Source: Bacillota bacterium
GTDB taxonomy: Bacteria; Bacillota; Clostridia; Oscillospirales; Ruminococcaceae
Reading direction: 5' to 3'
DNA length: 64,000 nucleotides
NCBI GenBank assembly: GCA_023396225.1
Contig: JAEWWT010000010.1
Coordinates: 1-64,000, forward strand
This document shows positions 42,589 to 50,407 of this stretch, piece after piece. Within the stretch, counting starts at the first letter, position 1, and the number at the start of each line of letters is the position of its first letter. The notes below the pieces were generated by a model, which worked only from the letters and a program-made list of their open reading frames with translations, was not told the origin of the DNA and did no database searches. The position numbers and the translations under genes are program-made.

Positions 42589-43377
42589 TTAAGCGTGCTT
42601 TACAAGCACTTTTTTATTAGCATTGTTTTTGTATTTTAGACGAAGATTATCTGTTATAAGAGCAATAAATTCAGAGTTGGTTGGCTTGCCTTTTCCAACG
42701 CTTACAGTGTAGCCGAACAGATTGTTTATCATATCAATGTCGCCTCTGTCCCATGCTGTTTCAATTGCATGTCGGATAGCTCTTTCAACTCTTGAGGCTG
42801 TTGTGTTGAACTTTTTAGCAACTGTAGGATAAAGCTGCTTAGTAACGCTTTCAAGCATTTCCTTGTCTTCAATTGAAAGCAGGATAGCTTCTCTGAGATA
42901 ATGATAACCCTTAATATGAGCAGGAATACCAATCTGATGGATAATGTCTGTAACGATGATTTCCATTTCCTCTTTGATTTCAGTGTTCTTATCAGCGGAA
43001 ATATTAAGTGTGCTTGTAATTGAAGAAATTACATTGATCATAACCTCTGTATCAAAAGGCTTTAGCAGGAAATACGCATTGCTGCATGACATAATCTGAT
43101 TCTCAATAAAGGAATTGTTATACGCAGCAGTAACAATAAAAAAGGGTTTTTTGTATGCACTTGCCGAAATACGCTTAACAATTTCAAGAGCATCAAGATT
43201 TGGCATAACAGCTTCAATAATTACAATATCAGGCATATCTTCCCTCAATGCGTCAAAAATAATCAGGCCGTCCTTTGGCTTGGTATAAGCAAAGTAGCCT
43301 GCCGCTCTGATTGCATTTGCAAACATGCATCCGAACTCCGTACTGTCATCGCCGATAAGAATTTTTACTTTGTTTGT
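42589..43377 (-). CDS. spo0A: Spo0A homologue with substituted phospho-acceptor residue
   Basis: The 262-residue protein has a receiver domain (residues 4-120) and a C-terminal DNA-binding domain (about 145-262: IGIPAHIKGYHYLREAI, KKFNTTASRVERAIRHAIE, FGYTVSVGKGKPTNSEFIA) that is unmistakably Spo0A. Acidic residues D11-D12, Thr84 and Lys107 of the receiver are kept, but the expected phospho-acceptor Asp is Glu56 (IIEAVMPNLDA). The Asp-to-Glu change can mimic phosphorylation, so activity may not need a phosphorelay. ATG 43377 follows TGGAGG; the ATG at 43410 is less likely. It would be the master regulator of sporulation or stationary phase. Confidence 0.92.
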   Translation of the reverse strand, partial: TNKVKILIGDDSTEFGCMFANAIRAAGYFAYTKPKDGLIIFDALREDMPDIVIIEAVMPNLDALEIVKRISASAYKKPFFIVTAAYNNSFIENQIMSCSNAYFLLKPFDTEVMINVISSITSTLNISADKNTEIKEEMEIIVTDIIHQIGIPAHIKGYHYLREAILLSIEDKEMLESVTKQLYPTVAKKFNTTASRVERAIRHAIETAWDRGDIDMINNLFGYTVSVGKGKPTNSEFIALITDNLRLKYKNNANKKVLVKHA

Positions 43378-43977
43378 CATAAGATAACCTCCATTTTTTA
43401 CTTCCCCCATATACTAACATTTTTTTATACCAAAAGCAAGATATTTTAGATATTTTATGTCAAAAAGATTTCGATAAAATGAACAAAAATAGCCCACAAA
43501 AAAATGTTATACGACATAAATTAATAATATATCACATTTATTGGTATGTCAATCGACTAATATTACGAAAAAAATCTAGATTTTGATTGCAAATAAACTA
43601 TAATATTTATTCTCGCTGTTATATTTTACTTATTAATGTTATTTTTAATAACAATTTGTATATTTATAGGCATAATTAAACTATTTTTGCCTATAAATAA
43701 GAGATTACAAAAATTATACAAAGAAAGGTATATTAATTGCTCATTGTTACAAAATTACTTTTCTGTAATCGATTAACAAAAACATTGTTAAATAATTAAC
43801 AATTTAAGACTTTAAATCAAAAATAATTATTTTCAGTGTGTTTATGAAAACTTAATATTGTCGAAATTTATTCTGTTCACAAACTTTTTTCAATAATTTT
43901 ATATGTTTAATTTTTCTGTTTACTAACTGAAAGAGGTATAGTGTAAAAATTAATTTTCACACTATACCTCTTTTGTT
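43378..43977. other. Long AT-rich intergenic region upstream of spo0A
   Basis: No gene is present. Features are a hairpin TTTATAGGCA/TGCCTATAAA (43663-43697), a perfect 0A box TGTCGAA at 43859-43865, and a strong stem AAAGAGGTATAGTGT/ACACTATACCTCTTT (43930-43944 and 43959-43973), probably the terminator of the AEC gene. A minus-strand TTGCTT-17-TAGTAT promoter near 43410-43450 could drive spo0A. Confidence 0.5.
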
Positions 43978-44901
43978 TTACTTTAATATTGATGAGATAA
44001 CAAGAATCAGAGGAAGTGTGAACGCCGACATTATTGTTGACAGTGCAAATATTTCAGAAGCATATACAGCATTTCCTCCATACTTATATGCAAACATTAT
44101 TGTAGCAGTTGCAGTAGGACAGGCAGCGGCTATTACTGTTGTATTTAATACTGTTTCATCTATTCTGAAAGGCATCAAAACAAGCAGAATAACAATAGGG
44201 ACAATAACCAGCTTAAATGCCGCAATCAGATATATTTTAGGCTTTTTGAATGCATTTTTGAGATCAGATTGTGCAAATGTTATTCCAGAAACAATCATTG
44301 CAAGAGGGGTGTTAAGGCTTGATATGTAATTAAGCGGTTTAAGAAGGATTTCAGAAAGCCTGAATCCGGTAACAAAGCAAAGTATACCAAGAACAATGGA
44401 TATTATAGCAGGGGAGCGCAGAGCCTTTAAAAAGCTTTTGAAGTCACTGCTCTTTTTCATTGTGCTCACTCCGTGTGTCCACATCAGCAGGTTAAATACA
44501 GTGATATATGCTGTCAGAAACAGCACACCTGTGTCTCCGTATACAGACTGAACAAGGGGAATACAAAGAAAAGCACAGTTGGAATAGCCGATTGAAAACC
44601 TCTCAATGTTATAGTCGGGGTTGTCCTTTTTCCTGATGAAAATATCGGCTGTTATAAAAAGCAAGAAATGTGATACTACAGCAATCAAGGCAGAAATCAG
44701 CAATCCCTTGAGCAGACTCATATCAAAATCAGTCTGATACGTTGTAAAAATAAGTACAGGGCATACAACGCTGATAATAAAGTTTGAAAGCTGTTTATTT
44801 GCTCGCTTTGTAATAAATCCCCATTTGTAAAGTCCTGCACCGAATGCAATCAGCAGGAACATTATTGCTATCTGAAATGCTATTATTTTTGCTGTTTCCA
44901 T
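43978..44901 (-). CDS. AEC family transporter
   Basis: The 307-residue membrane protein has about ten hydrophobic helices and the AEC family pattern: an N-terminal PVLIFTTYQTDFD, central FSIGYSNCAFLCIPLVQSVYG, and C-terminal ACPTATATIMFAYKYGGN. Relatives move dicarboxylates or auxin-like acids. It follows the amino-acid ABC genes by 36 bases on the same strand, so it may belong to that operon. AAAAGGA precedes the start. Confidence 0.85.
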   Translation of the reverse strand: METAKIIAFQIAIMFLLIAFGAGLYKWGFITKRANKQLSNFIISVVCPVLIFTTYQTDFDMSLLKGLLISALIAVVSHFLLFITADIFIRKKDNPDYNIERFSIGYSNCAFLCIPLVQSVYGDTGVLFLTAYITVFNLLMWTHGVSTMKKSSDFKSFLKALRSPAIISIVLGILCFVTGFRLSEILLKPLNYISSLNTPLAMIVSGITFAQSDLKNAFKKPKIYLIAAFKLVIVPIVILLVLMPFRIDETVLNTTVIAAACPTATATIMFAYKYGGNAVYASEIFALSTIMSAFTLPLILVISSILK

Positions 44902-44937
44902 ATTGTTTGATTCCTTTTCTTTGAGCCGGACATGGTT

Positions 44938-45681
44938 TTAAAGCACCTTGCTTAAAAAGCTCTTAAGTCTGTCGCTCTTTGGATTTGTAAAAAACTCCTC
45001 AGGAGAATTTTGTTCTGTAATAACGCCATCGTCCATGAAAATAACTTTGTTGGCAACTTCCTTAGCAAATGCCATCTCATGGGTTACAACTACCATTGTC
45101 ATGTTTTCTTCAGCCAAGTCACGCATAACACTGAGAACTTCACCAACCATTTCAGGATCAAGTGCGGATGTAGGCTCGTCAAAAAGCATGACATCAGGCT
45201 TCATGCATAATGCCCTTATAATAGCGATACGTTGTTTCTGTCCGCCGCTTAGCTGGCTTGGATATGCATCTGCACGGTTTTCAAGACCTACTCTGGCAAG
45301 AAGGTCAAGTGCAGTTTTTGTTGATTCTTCCTTTGTTTTGCCCTGAAGCTTCATTGGTGCATGTATAAGGTTTTTCATAATAGTCATGTGAGGGAAAAGA
45401 TTGAACTGCTGAAAAACCATTCCCATTTTCTGACGATGTTTGTTGATATCATTCTTAGGATCAGTAATATCTGTTCCTTCAAAGAATATTTTCCCGCCGT
45501 CTGGAACCTCAAGAAGATTAAGACAGCGCAGAAACGTTGACTTTCCTGAACCTGACGGGCCGACGATAAAGACAACATCACCCTTGTATATTTCAGCAGA
45601 AATATTTTTAAGGACAGTTACTCCGTTGAATTCTTTAACAAGTCCTTCAACTTTAATAAGTACGTTATTATAAGTGGTCAC
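44938..45681 (-). CDS. Polar amino-acid ABC transporter, ATP-binding protein
   Basis: The 247-residue protein has Walker A GPSGSGKST, the Q-loop VFQQFNLFPHMT, signature LSGGQKQRIAII, Walker B VMLFDEPTSALDPEMVGEVL and the switch His (VVTHEMAFA). It matches GlnQ/HisP-type ATPases for polar amino acids. The start is a GTG at 45681 with GGAGG ten bases upstream, overlapping the permease gene by 14 bases. Confidence 0.92.
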   Translation of the reverse strand: MTTYNNVLIKVEGLVKEFNGVTVLKNISAEIYKGDVVFIVGPSGSGKSTFLRCLNLLEVPDGGKIFFEGTDITDPKNDINKHRQKMGMVFQQFNLFPHMTIMKNLIHAPMKLQGKTKEESTKTALDLLARVGLENRADAYPSQLSGGQKQRIAIIRALCMKPDVMLFDEPTSALDPEMVGEVLSVMRDLAEENMTMVVVTHEMAFAKEVANKVIFMDDGVITEQNSPEEFFTNPKSDRLKSFLSKVL

Positions 45682-46351
45682 TGTTTCTTAACCTCCTTTC
45701 AAGACGTGTCATAAGGTATTGCAGTCCCATAACAATTACAAGATATATAAGAGCAACAGCAATAAGAGGCATAAAAGCATCATATGTGCGGCTTCTTATT
45801 ATATCTCCGCCTTTGGTAAGATCCTGCAGGGCGATATATCCTGATACAGAAGTTTCTTTCAGAAGAACAATGAATTCATTCCCAAGTGCAGGAAGAACAT
45901 TCTTGAAAGCCTGTGGAATAATGATGTAAATTATAGTTTGAGTATAACTGTATCCAAGACTTCTGCCTGCTTCAAACTGACCCTTGTCAACGGACATAAT
46001 TCCGCTTCTGACAATTTCAGCAACATATGCTCCTGAATTTATTCCGAACGCAATTACAGCGACAACAATCTTGTCAATATTTACCGATGAAAATACAACA
46101 AAGTAGATTAAAAGAAGCTGAACAACGACAGGAGTTCCTCTGATTACTGTAAGATAAATTCTGCATATTATATTAGCTATTGCAAGTTTTCCTGTTTTGT
46201 CATATGTTGATCTTATTATTGCAACAATGAAGCCAAGGAATATGCCGATAAGAACAGCAAAAAAAGTAACTTCAAGCGTTATCAGAAGACCGTCGGAAAT
46301 ATATCTCCAGCGGTCATCCTTAACAAAGTTATTTATAAATCTATCGTACAT
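45668..46351 (-). CDS. Polar amino-acid ABC transporter, permease
   Basis: The 227-residue protein has about five membrane helices, with the EAA-like coupling loop SVDKGQFEAGRSLGYSYTQTIIYIIIPQAFKNVLPALGNEF typical of HisM/GlnP permeases (key words EAGRSLG and IIPQA). It pairs with the ATPase encoded immediately downstream. GGAGG sets ATG 46351. Confidence 0.92.
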   Translation of the reverse strand: MYDRFINNFVKDDRWRYISDGLLITLEVTFFAVLIGIFLGFIVAIIRSTYDKTGKLAIANIICRIYLTVIRGTPVVVQLLLIYFVVFSSVNIDKIVVAVIAFGINSGAYVAEIVRSGIMSVDKGQFEAGRSLGYSYTQTIIYIIIPQAFKNVLPALGNEFIVLLKETSVSGYIALQDLTKGGDIIRSRTYDAFMPLIAVALIYLVIVMGLQYLMTRLERRLRNSDHL

Positions 46352-46365
46352 GTATACCTCCGCAA

Positions 46366-47109
46366 TTATTCTGCAGAAATATACTTGTCGATAATCTCCT
46401 GAAGTTTGCCTGATTTCTCAAGCTCTGCAAGAGTTTTATTTATTGAGCCAACAAGCTCCTTGTTACCCTTCTGTACAGCTATGGCATACTCTTCACTTGT
46501 AAATTCCTGATCAAGGATTTTAAGACCGGTAGTCTGTTCTGTAAGCACCTTTGCAGGTTCACGATCAATAATTACAGCATCGACTTTTCCCTGACTGAGT
46601 GCCTGAACTGCTTCAAATCCCTTGCTGTATCTTTCAACGGTTGAATTTTCTATATCCTCGGCATATATTGCTCCTGTTGTACCTATCTGAACTCCGATAG
46701 TCTTTCCTGCAAGGTCATCCGGAACAGCAATATCTGAATTTTCATTAACAATAATAACCTGTGATGCAGTTGTGTAAGGGGTTGAAAAATCAACGCTGAG
46801 AAGTCTGTCTTCGTCGATAGTCATGCCTGCTGCTGCAAAGTCAGCTTTTCCTGACTGAACTGCTGCAATGATTGATTCAAAAGCCATGTCCTCAACAACA
46901 AGCTCCATGCCCATATCATCTGCAATTGCCTGTGCAATCTCAACATCAATTCCTACAATCGTATTCTGGTCGTAGTATTCATAAGGAGGGAATTCTGCGT
47001 TTGTTGCCATGACAAGAACTTTCTTTTCTTCCTTTCCGCAACCGGAAAACAATGTGAGAACTAAAATAAGGGATAAAGCTGTGGCAAGTGATTTTTTTAA
47101 AAAAGTCAT
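46366..47109 (-). CDS. Polar amino-acid ABC transporter, substrate-binding lipoprotein
   Basis: The 247-residue protein has a lipoprotein signal with lipobox LFSGC (Cys about residue 24) and a type II binding fold: FPPYEYYDQNTIVGIDVEIAQAIADDMG and DFAAAGMTIDEDRLLSVDFSTPY. This pattern is typical of GlnH/HisJ-like proteins. It is the first gene of the operon. The exact amino acid is not evident. AAGGAG precedes the ATG. Confidence 0.92.
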   Translation of the reverse strand: MTFLKKSLATALSLILVLTLFSGCGKEEKKVLVMATNAEFPPYEYYDQNTIVGIDVEIAQAIADDMGMELVVEDMAFESIIAAVQSGKADFAAAGMTIDEDRLLSVDFSTPYTTASQVIIVNENSDIAVPDDLAGKTIGVQIGTTGAIYAEDIENSTVERYSKGFEAVQALSQGKVDAVIIDREPAKVLTEQTTGLKILDQEFTSEEYAIAVQKGNKELVGSINKTLAELEKSGKLQEIIDKYISAE

Positions 47110-47243
47110 AATTATTTCTCCTTCATAAGTATTGTGTGTATTTTAAAAATATTATGCTGAATAAATGTTAAGTATGCTGTTGTGATAGCAATGATGATGT
47201 AAGAAAGTAATAATATATGTCAGCTATGATGAAATTCATGATG

Positions 47244-47272
47244 TTGACATTATGTTTTCATTGCTTTAAAAT
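47244..47272 (+). promoter_or_regulatory. Promoter of the PfkB kinase gene
   Basis: TTGACA (47244-47249), a 17-base spacer and TAAAAT (47267-47272). A strong AAGGAG lies at 47326-47331, more than 30 bases upstream of the ATG, which itself has only weak ribosome binding sequence. Confidence 0.6.
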
Positions 47273-47363
47273 AAGAAAGAAAGACAGTAGCAGAATAATA
47301 TGAAGTCGATTTACAAAAATTACGTTAAGGAGAATTGTCGCAGTAAGCGGCATATAAAACAAA

Positions 47364-48266
47364 ATGATATATACAGTTACTTTTAATCCGTCACTGGATT
47401 ATGTCATGAAAATAGACCATGTTGAACAGGGAGAAGTGAACAGATGCGGTGCTGAAGCAATCTATCCTGGCGGCAAGGGGATTAATGTATCACTTGTGCT
47501 TTCAGCTCTTGGACTTGAAAGCAAGGCTTTGGGATTTACTGCTGGGTTTACAGGAAAAGAAATTGAAAGATACCTTGAAGAAAGCGGCTGTTATACAGAT
47601 TTTATCAGACTTGAAACAGGTATGTCAAGAATCAATGTCAAAATAAAATCTGAGCTTGAAACTGATATAAATGCAAACGGTCCGAAAATTGACGAAGGTT
47701 CTCTTAATCAGATGATGAAAAAGCTTGACAGCCTTGAAAGTGGTGATATTCTTGTCCTTGCAGGAAGTATCCCGTCAGGAGTGGCTGATGACATATATGA
47801 AAGAATACTGGATAAGCTTGACGGCAGGAAAATTCTTTCAGTTGTAGATGCAACAGGAAAACTTCTTCTGAATGTTCTTAAATACAGACCGTTTCTTATT
47901 AAGCCAAATATTTTCGAGCTGTCAGATTTATTTGGTGTTAAGATTGAAACTGAGCAAGAAGCTGAAATGTATGCCAAAAAGCTTATTGAATCAGGCGCAC
48001 AGAATGTTCTTGTTTCAATGGGTGCTGACGGTGCAGTTCTTGCAGCAGCCGACGGCAGGATATACAGACATTCTGCTCCTTGCGGAAATGCTGTAAACAC
48101 TGTCGGCTCTGGAGATTCAATGGTAGCAGGATTTATATTCGGCTGGTGTGAAAGCAATTCATATGAAACAGCACTTAAATATGGCATTGCGTCAGGTAGT
48201 GCATCTGCATTCTGCGAATGGCTTGCAGACGGTGAACAGATAAAAAATTTTATTAGAGATATTTGA
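47364..48266 (+). CDS. 1-phosphofructokinase family hexose kinase
   Basis: The 300-residue PfkB kinase has NPSLDYVMKIDHVEQGEVNR near the start and GGKGINVSLVLSALG, and the catalytic motif NTVGSGDSMVAGF (anion hole and base Asp). It resembles FruK/LacC and phosphorylates fructose 1-phosphate or tagatose 6-phosphate. There is no PTS gene nearby, so the substrate is uncertain. The ribosome binding site near the ATG is poor. Confidence 0.87.
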   Translation: MIYTVTFNPSLDYVMKIDHVEQGEVNRCGAEAIYPGGKGINVSLVLSALGLESKALGFTAGFTGKEIERYLEESGCYTDFIRLETGMSRINVKIKSELETDINANGPKIDEGSLNQMMKKLDSLESGDILVLAGSIPSGVADDIYERILDKLDGRKILSVVDATGKLLLNVLKYRPFLIKPNIFELSDLFGVKIETEQEAEMYAKKLIESGAQNVLVSMGADGAVLAAADGRIYRHSAPCGNAVNTVGSGDSMVAGFIFGWCESNSYETALKYGIASGSASAFCEWLADGEQIKNFIRDI

Positions 48267-48268
48267 TG

Positions 48269-48739
48269 TCAGAAGTTTTCACGTCTGCGCTGTTTTCTTA
48301 ACTCATTTCTTTTTAAAGCTCTTTCCCACTCTTCTTTTTCTTCCTCTGTTTCAACAATCAGCGGAGGAATTGGAGCAGGCCGTTCATTTTCATCAAGAGC
48401 TACCATCACTACATACGCAGTATTAATAATTTTCTGACTTCCGTCAAGATCCTCAACATATGTTTTTACACATACCTCCATCGAGGTTCTTCCAGTGTAA
48501 GTGATTTTCCCAATAAGAACAACGGTGTTGTTCACATATGCCGGTGCAGAAAACTGAAGATTATCAACCGAAGCTGTTGTAACATTTTTGCCTGAATGCC
48601 TTCTGGCAGCAACGGCAGCAACAATGTCTATCCATTCCATTAGTTTACCACCAAACAGTCTTTTATAACCATTCATATATTCATATGATAAAATCTGTAC
48701 TTGTTCGGTAAGTGAAGCGGATGTTTTTTTTCCTTCCAT
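48269..48739 (-). CDS. Acyl-CoA thioesterase, hotdog fold
   Basis: The 156-residue protein matches the YciA/BACH group: NGYKRLFGGKLMEWIDIVAAVAARRH carries the catalytic-type Asp and the conserved GG, followed by VTTASVDNLQFSAPAYVNNTVVLIGKITYTGRTSMEVCVKTY. A basic C-terminal tail (ELRKQRRREN) is present. It hydrolyses acyl-CoA; the chain length is unknown. AAAGGAG precedes the ATG. Confidence 0.87.
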   Translation of the reverse strand: MEGKKTSASLTEQVQILSYEYMNGYKRLFGGKLMEWIDIVAAVAARRHSGKNVTTASVDNLQFSAPAYVNNTVVLIGKITYTGRTSMEVCVKTYVEDLDGSQKIINTAYVVMVALDENERPAPIPPLIVETEEEKEEWERALKRNELRKQRRRENF

Positions 48740-48941
48740 GTTGTACTCCTTTCATGTGTCAATTGCAAAAGCCACTGAAAAAAGCAGTGGCTTTTGTATT
48801 ATAAATATGTCTTTAAAAATTATACGTTTTTTATTGTATAAAGTCAAGAATAGGTGTATAGGTAATAAATTCTTAGGTGACATTTTGAGTTTATCCTATA
48901 AAAATACTGATGAAAAAGCAGATAATTTGTATATAATGTGG

Positions 48942-48970
48942 TTGACAAGAGTATAAAAAAATGATATACT
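48942..48970 (+). promoter_or_regulatory. aroF: Promoter of the DAHP synthase gene
   Basis: TTGACA (48942-48947), a 17-base spacer and TATACT (48965-48970). The predicted transcription start lies inside the long inverted repeat that follows. Confidence 0.78.
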
Positions 48971-49023
48971 TCAATACATAAAAGCTTTAAACCACACAAG
49001 CTTTAAAGCTTTTATGTATTGAA
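48970..49023 (+). repeat. Perfect 22-base inverted repeat at the aroF transcription start
   Basis: Arms at 48970-48991 and 49002-49023 are perfectly complementary around a 10-base loop (CCACACAAGC). The core AAAAGCTTTAAA is itself near-palindromic. It overlaps the -10 box edge and start point. There is no T run, so it is not a simple terminator; an operator or 5' stabilising hairpin is more likely. Confidence 0.7.
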
Positions 49024-49067
49024 TAGAAAAGTAATATATATAAACAATATAACATTTTGAAAGGAGT

Positions 49068-49118
49068 GTGCCCGTTAAAAATACTTTGCATAAAAAAGGC
49101 AGGTTAAGGGCACGGTAA
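49068..49118 (+). CDS. Possible 16-residue leader peptide before aroF
   Basis: A GTG start directly after AAAGGAG opens a frame MPVKNTLHKKGRLRAR that stops at 49116-49118, five bases before the aroF ATG. It has no run of aromatic codons. GTGCCC at its start pairs with GGGCAC near its end, so it may instead be a hairpin that carries the only strong ribosome binding site. It could couple translation of aroF. Confidence 0.3.
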   Translation: MPVKNTLHKKGRLRAR

Positions 49119-49123
49119 CAGTT

Positions 49124-50137
49124 ATGGTAATTGTATTAAATGCGGATATTAATGATAAGAGAGTAATAAGCCTTTTTGAGGATATTAAATCAAAGGGACT
49201 TGAATTAAACATTAGTCAGGGTAAACAGCACACAATAGTTGGCCTTATCGGAGATACAACTAAGCTGTCAGTGGATGATCTTCAGAGTATTGATGTTGTT
49301 GAAAGCGTAAAGAGAATTTCAGAACCATACAAGCAGGTAAACAGAAAAATGCATCCTGAAAATTCTATGATAAAAGTAGCTGGAAAGCTTACTGTCGGTG
49401 AAGGTTTCTTCCATGTTATTGCAGGTCCTTGCTCTGTTGAAAGCGAAGAACAGATTATTGAGGTTGCAAACGACGTTAAGAAAAGTGGTGCAACAATGCT
49501 CAGAGGAGGAGCTTTCAAACCAAGAACTTCGCCATACGCTTTTCAGGGACTTCATGCTGACGGATTAAAGCTTCTTTTGCTTGCAAAAAAAGCAACAGGA
49601 CTTCCAATTGTAACTGAAATAATGAATCCTAACCATCTTGACCTTTTCAATGACGTTGATGTCATTCAGGTAGGCGCAAGAAATATGCAGAACTTTGATT
49701 TGCTCAAGGAACTCGGAAAATGCGACAAGCCTATTCTTCTCAAAAGAGGGCTTGCAAATACAATTGAGGAATGGCTGATGTCAGCTGAATACATTATGGC
49801 AGGCGGTAATCACAATGTTATTCTCTGCGAAAGAGGAATAAGGACATTTGAGACAATGACAAGGAATACTCTTGATATTTCAGCCATTCCAATGCTCAAA
49901 TCAAAAACACATCTTCCTGTTATTATTGACCCATCTCATGCTACGGGACTCAACTGGATGGTTGAACCGCTTTCAAAGACTGCTGTTGCAGTCGGTGCTG
50001 ACGGACTTATGATTGAAGTTCACAACAATCCTGCAAAGGCACTCTGTGACGGAGCGCAGTCATTAAACCCTGAACAGTTCGATGAATTAATGGCTGATAT
50101 CAAGAGAAGAGTTCAATTCGAAGGAAAAGTAATGTAA
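49124..50137 (+). CDS. aroF: 3-deoxy-7-phosphoheptulonate (DAHP) synthase, type I-beta
   Basis: The 337-residue enzyme has an N-terminal ACT/ferredoxin-like regulatory domain (residues 1-65) and a catalytic barrel with AGPCSVES, GAFKPRTSPYAFQG, QVGARNMQNF, LLKRG, CERGIRTFET and IDPSHATG. This is the organisation of Thermotoga-type feedback-regulated DAHP synthase. It joins phosphoenolpyruvate and erythrose 4-phosphate, the first shikimate step. The ATG has little ribosome binding sequence of its own; the strong site is at 49061-49066. Confidence 0.93.
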   Translation: MVIVLNADINDKRVISLFEDIKSKGLELNISQGKQHTIVGLIGDTTKLSVDDLQSIDVVESVKRISEPYKQVNRKMHPENSMIKVAGKLTVGEGFFHVIAGPCSVESEEQIIEVANDVKKSGATMLRGGAFKPRTSPYAFQGLHADGLKLLLLAKKATGLPIVTEIMNPNHLDLFNDVDVIQVGARNMQNFDLLKELGKCDKPILLKRGLANTIEEWLMSAEYIMAGGNHNVILCERGIRTFETMTRNTLDISAIPMLKSKTHLPVIIDPSHATGLNWMVEPLSKTAVAVGADGLMIEVHNNPAKALCDGAQSLNPEQFDELMADIKRRVQFEGKVM

Positions 50138-50164
50138 TAAGTATAAAAAAAGAGGGTATTATTA

Positions 50165-50205
50165 TATAAAAAGCTGTATTTCTTGCTGAAATACAGCTTT
50201 TTTAT
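50165..50205 (+). terminator. Terminator after aroF
   Basis: AAAAAGCTGTATTTC pairs with GAAATACAGCTTTTTT across TTGCT (50168-50202), followed by T-rich sequence. Confidence 0.88.
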
Positions 50206-50352
50206 TGACTAATACAAAAAGAGTGTAGTATAATACATAATGTGTGTTTGTGCGGTTTAGTTAATAACTGTGATATAATTATTACAGTTTGAAAACAAAA
50301 CTCCTACAAATTGTAGATAGTGATTGACTTTAACTGTTTTTACTGATATTAT
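50205..50352 (+). promoter_or_regulatory. Tandem promoters of the pseudokinase gene
   Basis: P1: TTGACT (50205-50210), an 18-base spacer and TATAAT (50229-50234). P2: TTGACT (50324-50329), a 17-base spacer and TATTAT (50347-50352). Between them AACTGT...ACAGTT (50265-50290) and CTACAAATTGTAG are small inverted repeats. Confidence 0.6.
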
Positions 50353-50407
50353 CGTATGTAACGTGAAAAAATAGGTTTCTATTTTTAATTTAAGGAGGTT
50401 AGCGGCT

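Noticed and set aside
48970..49123. T-box or tryptophan-type attenuator upstream of aroF
   Set aside because: No T-box sequence, no run of aromatic codons in the leader frame, and no T run after the inverted repeat.
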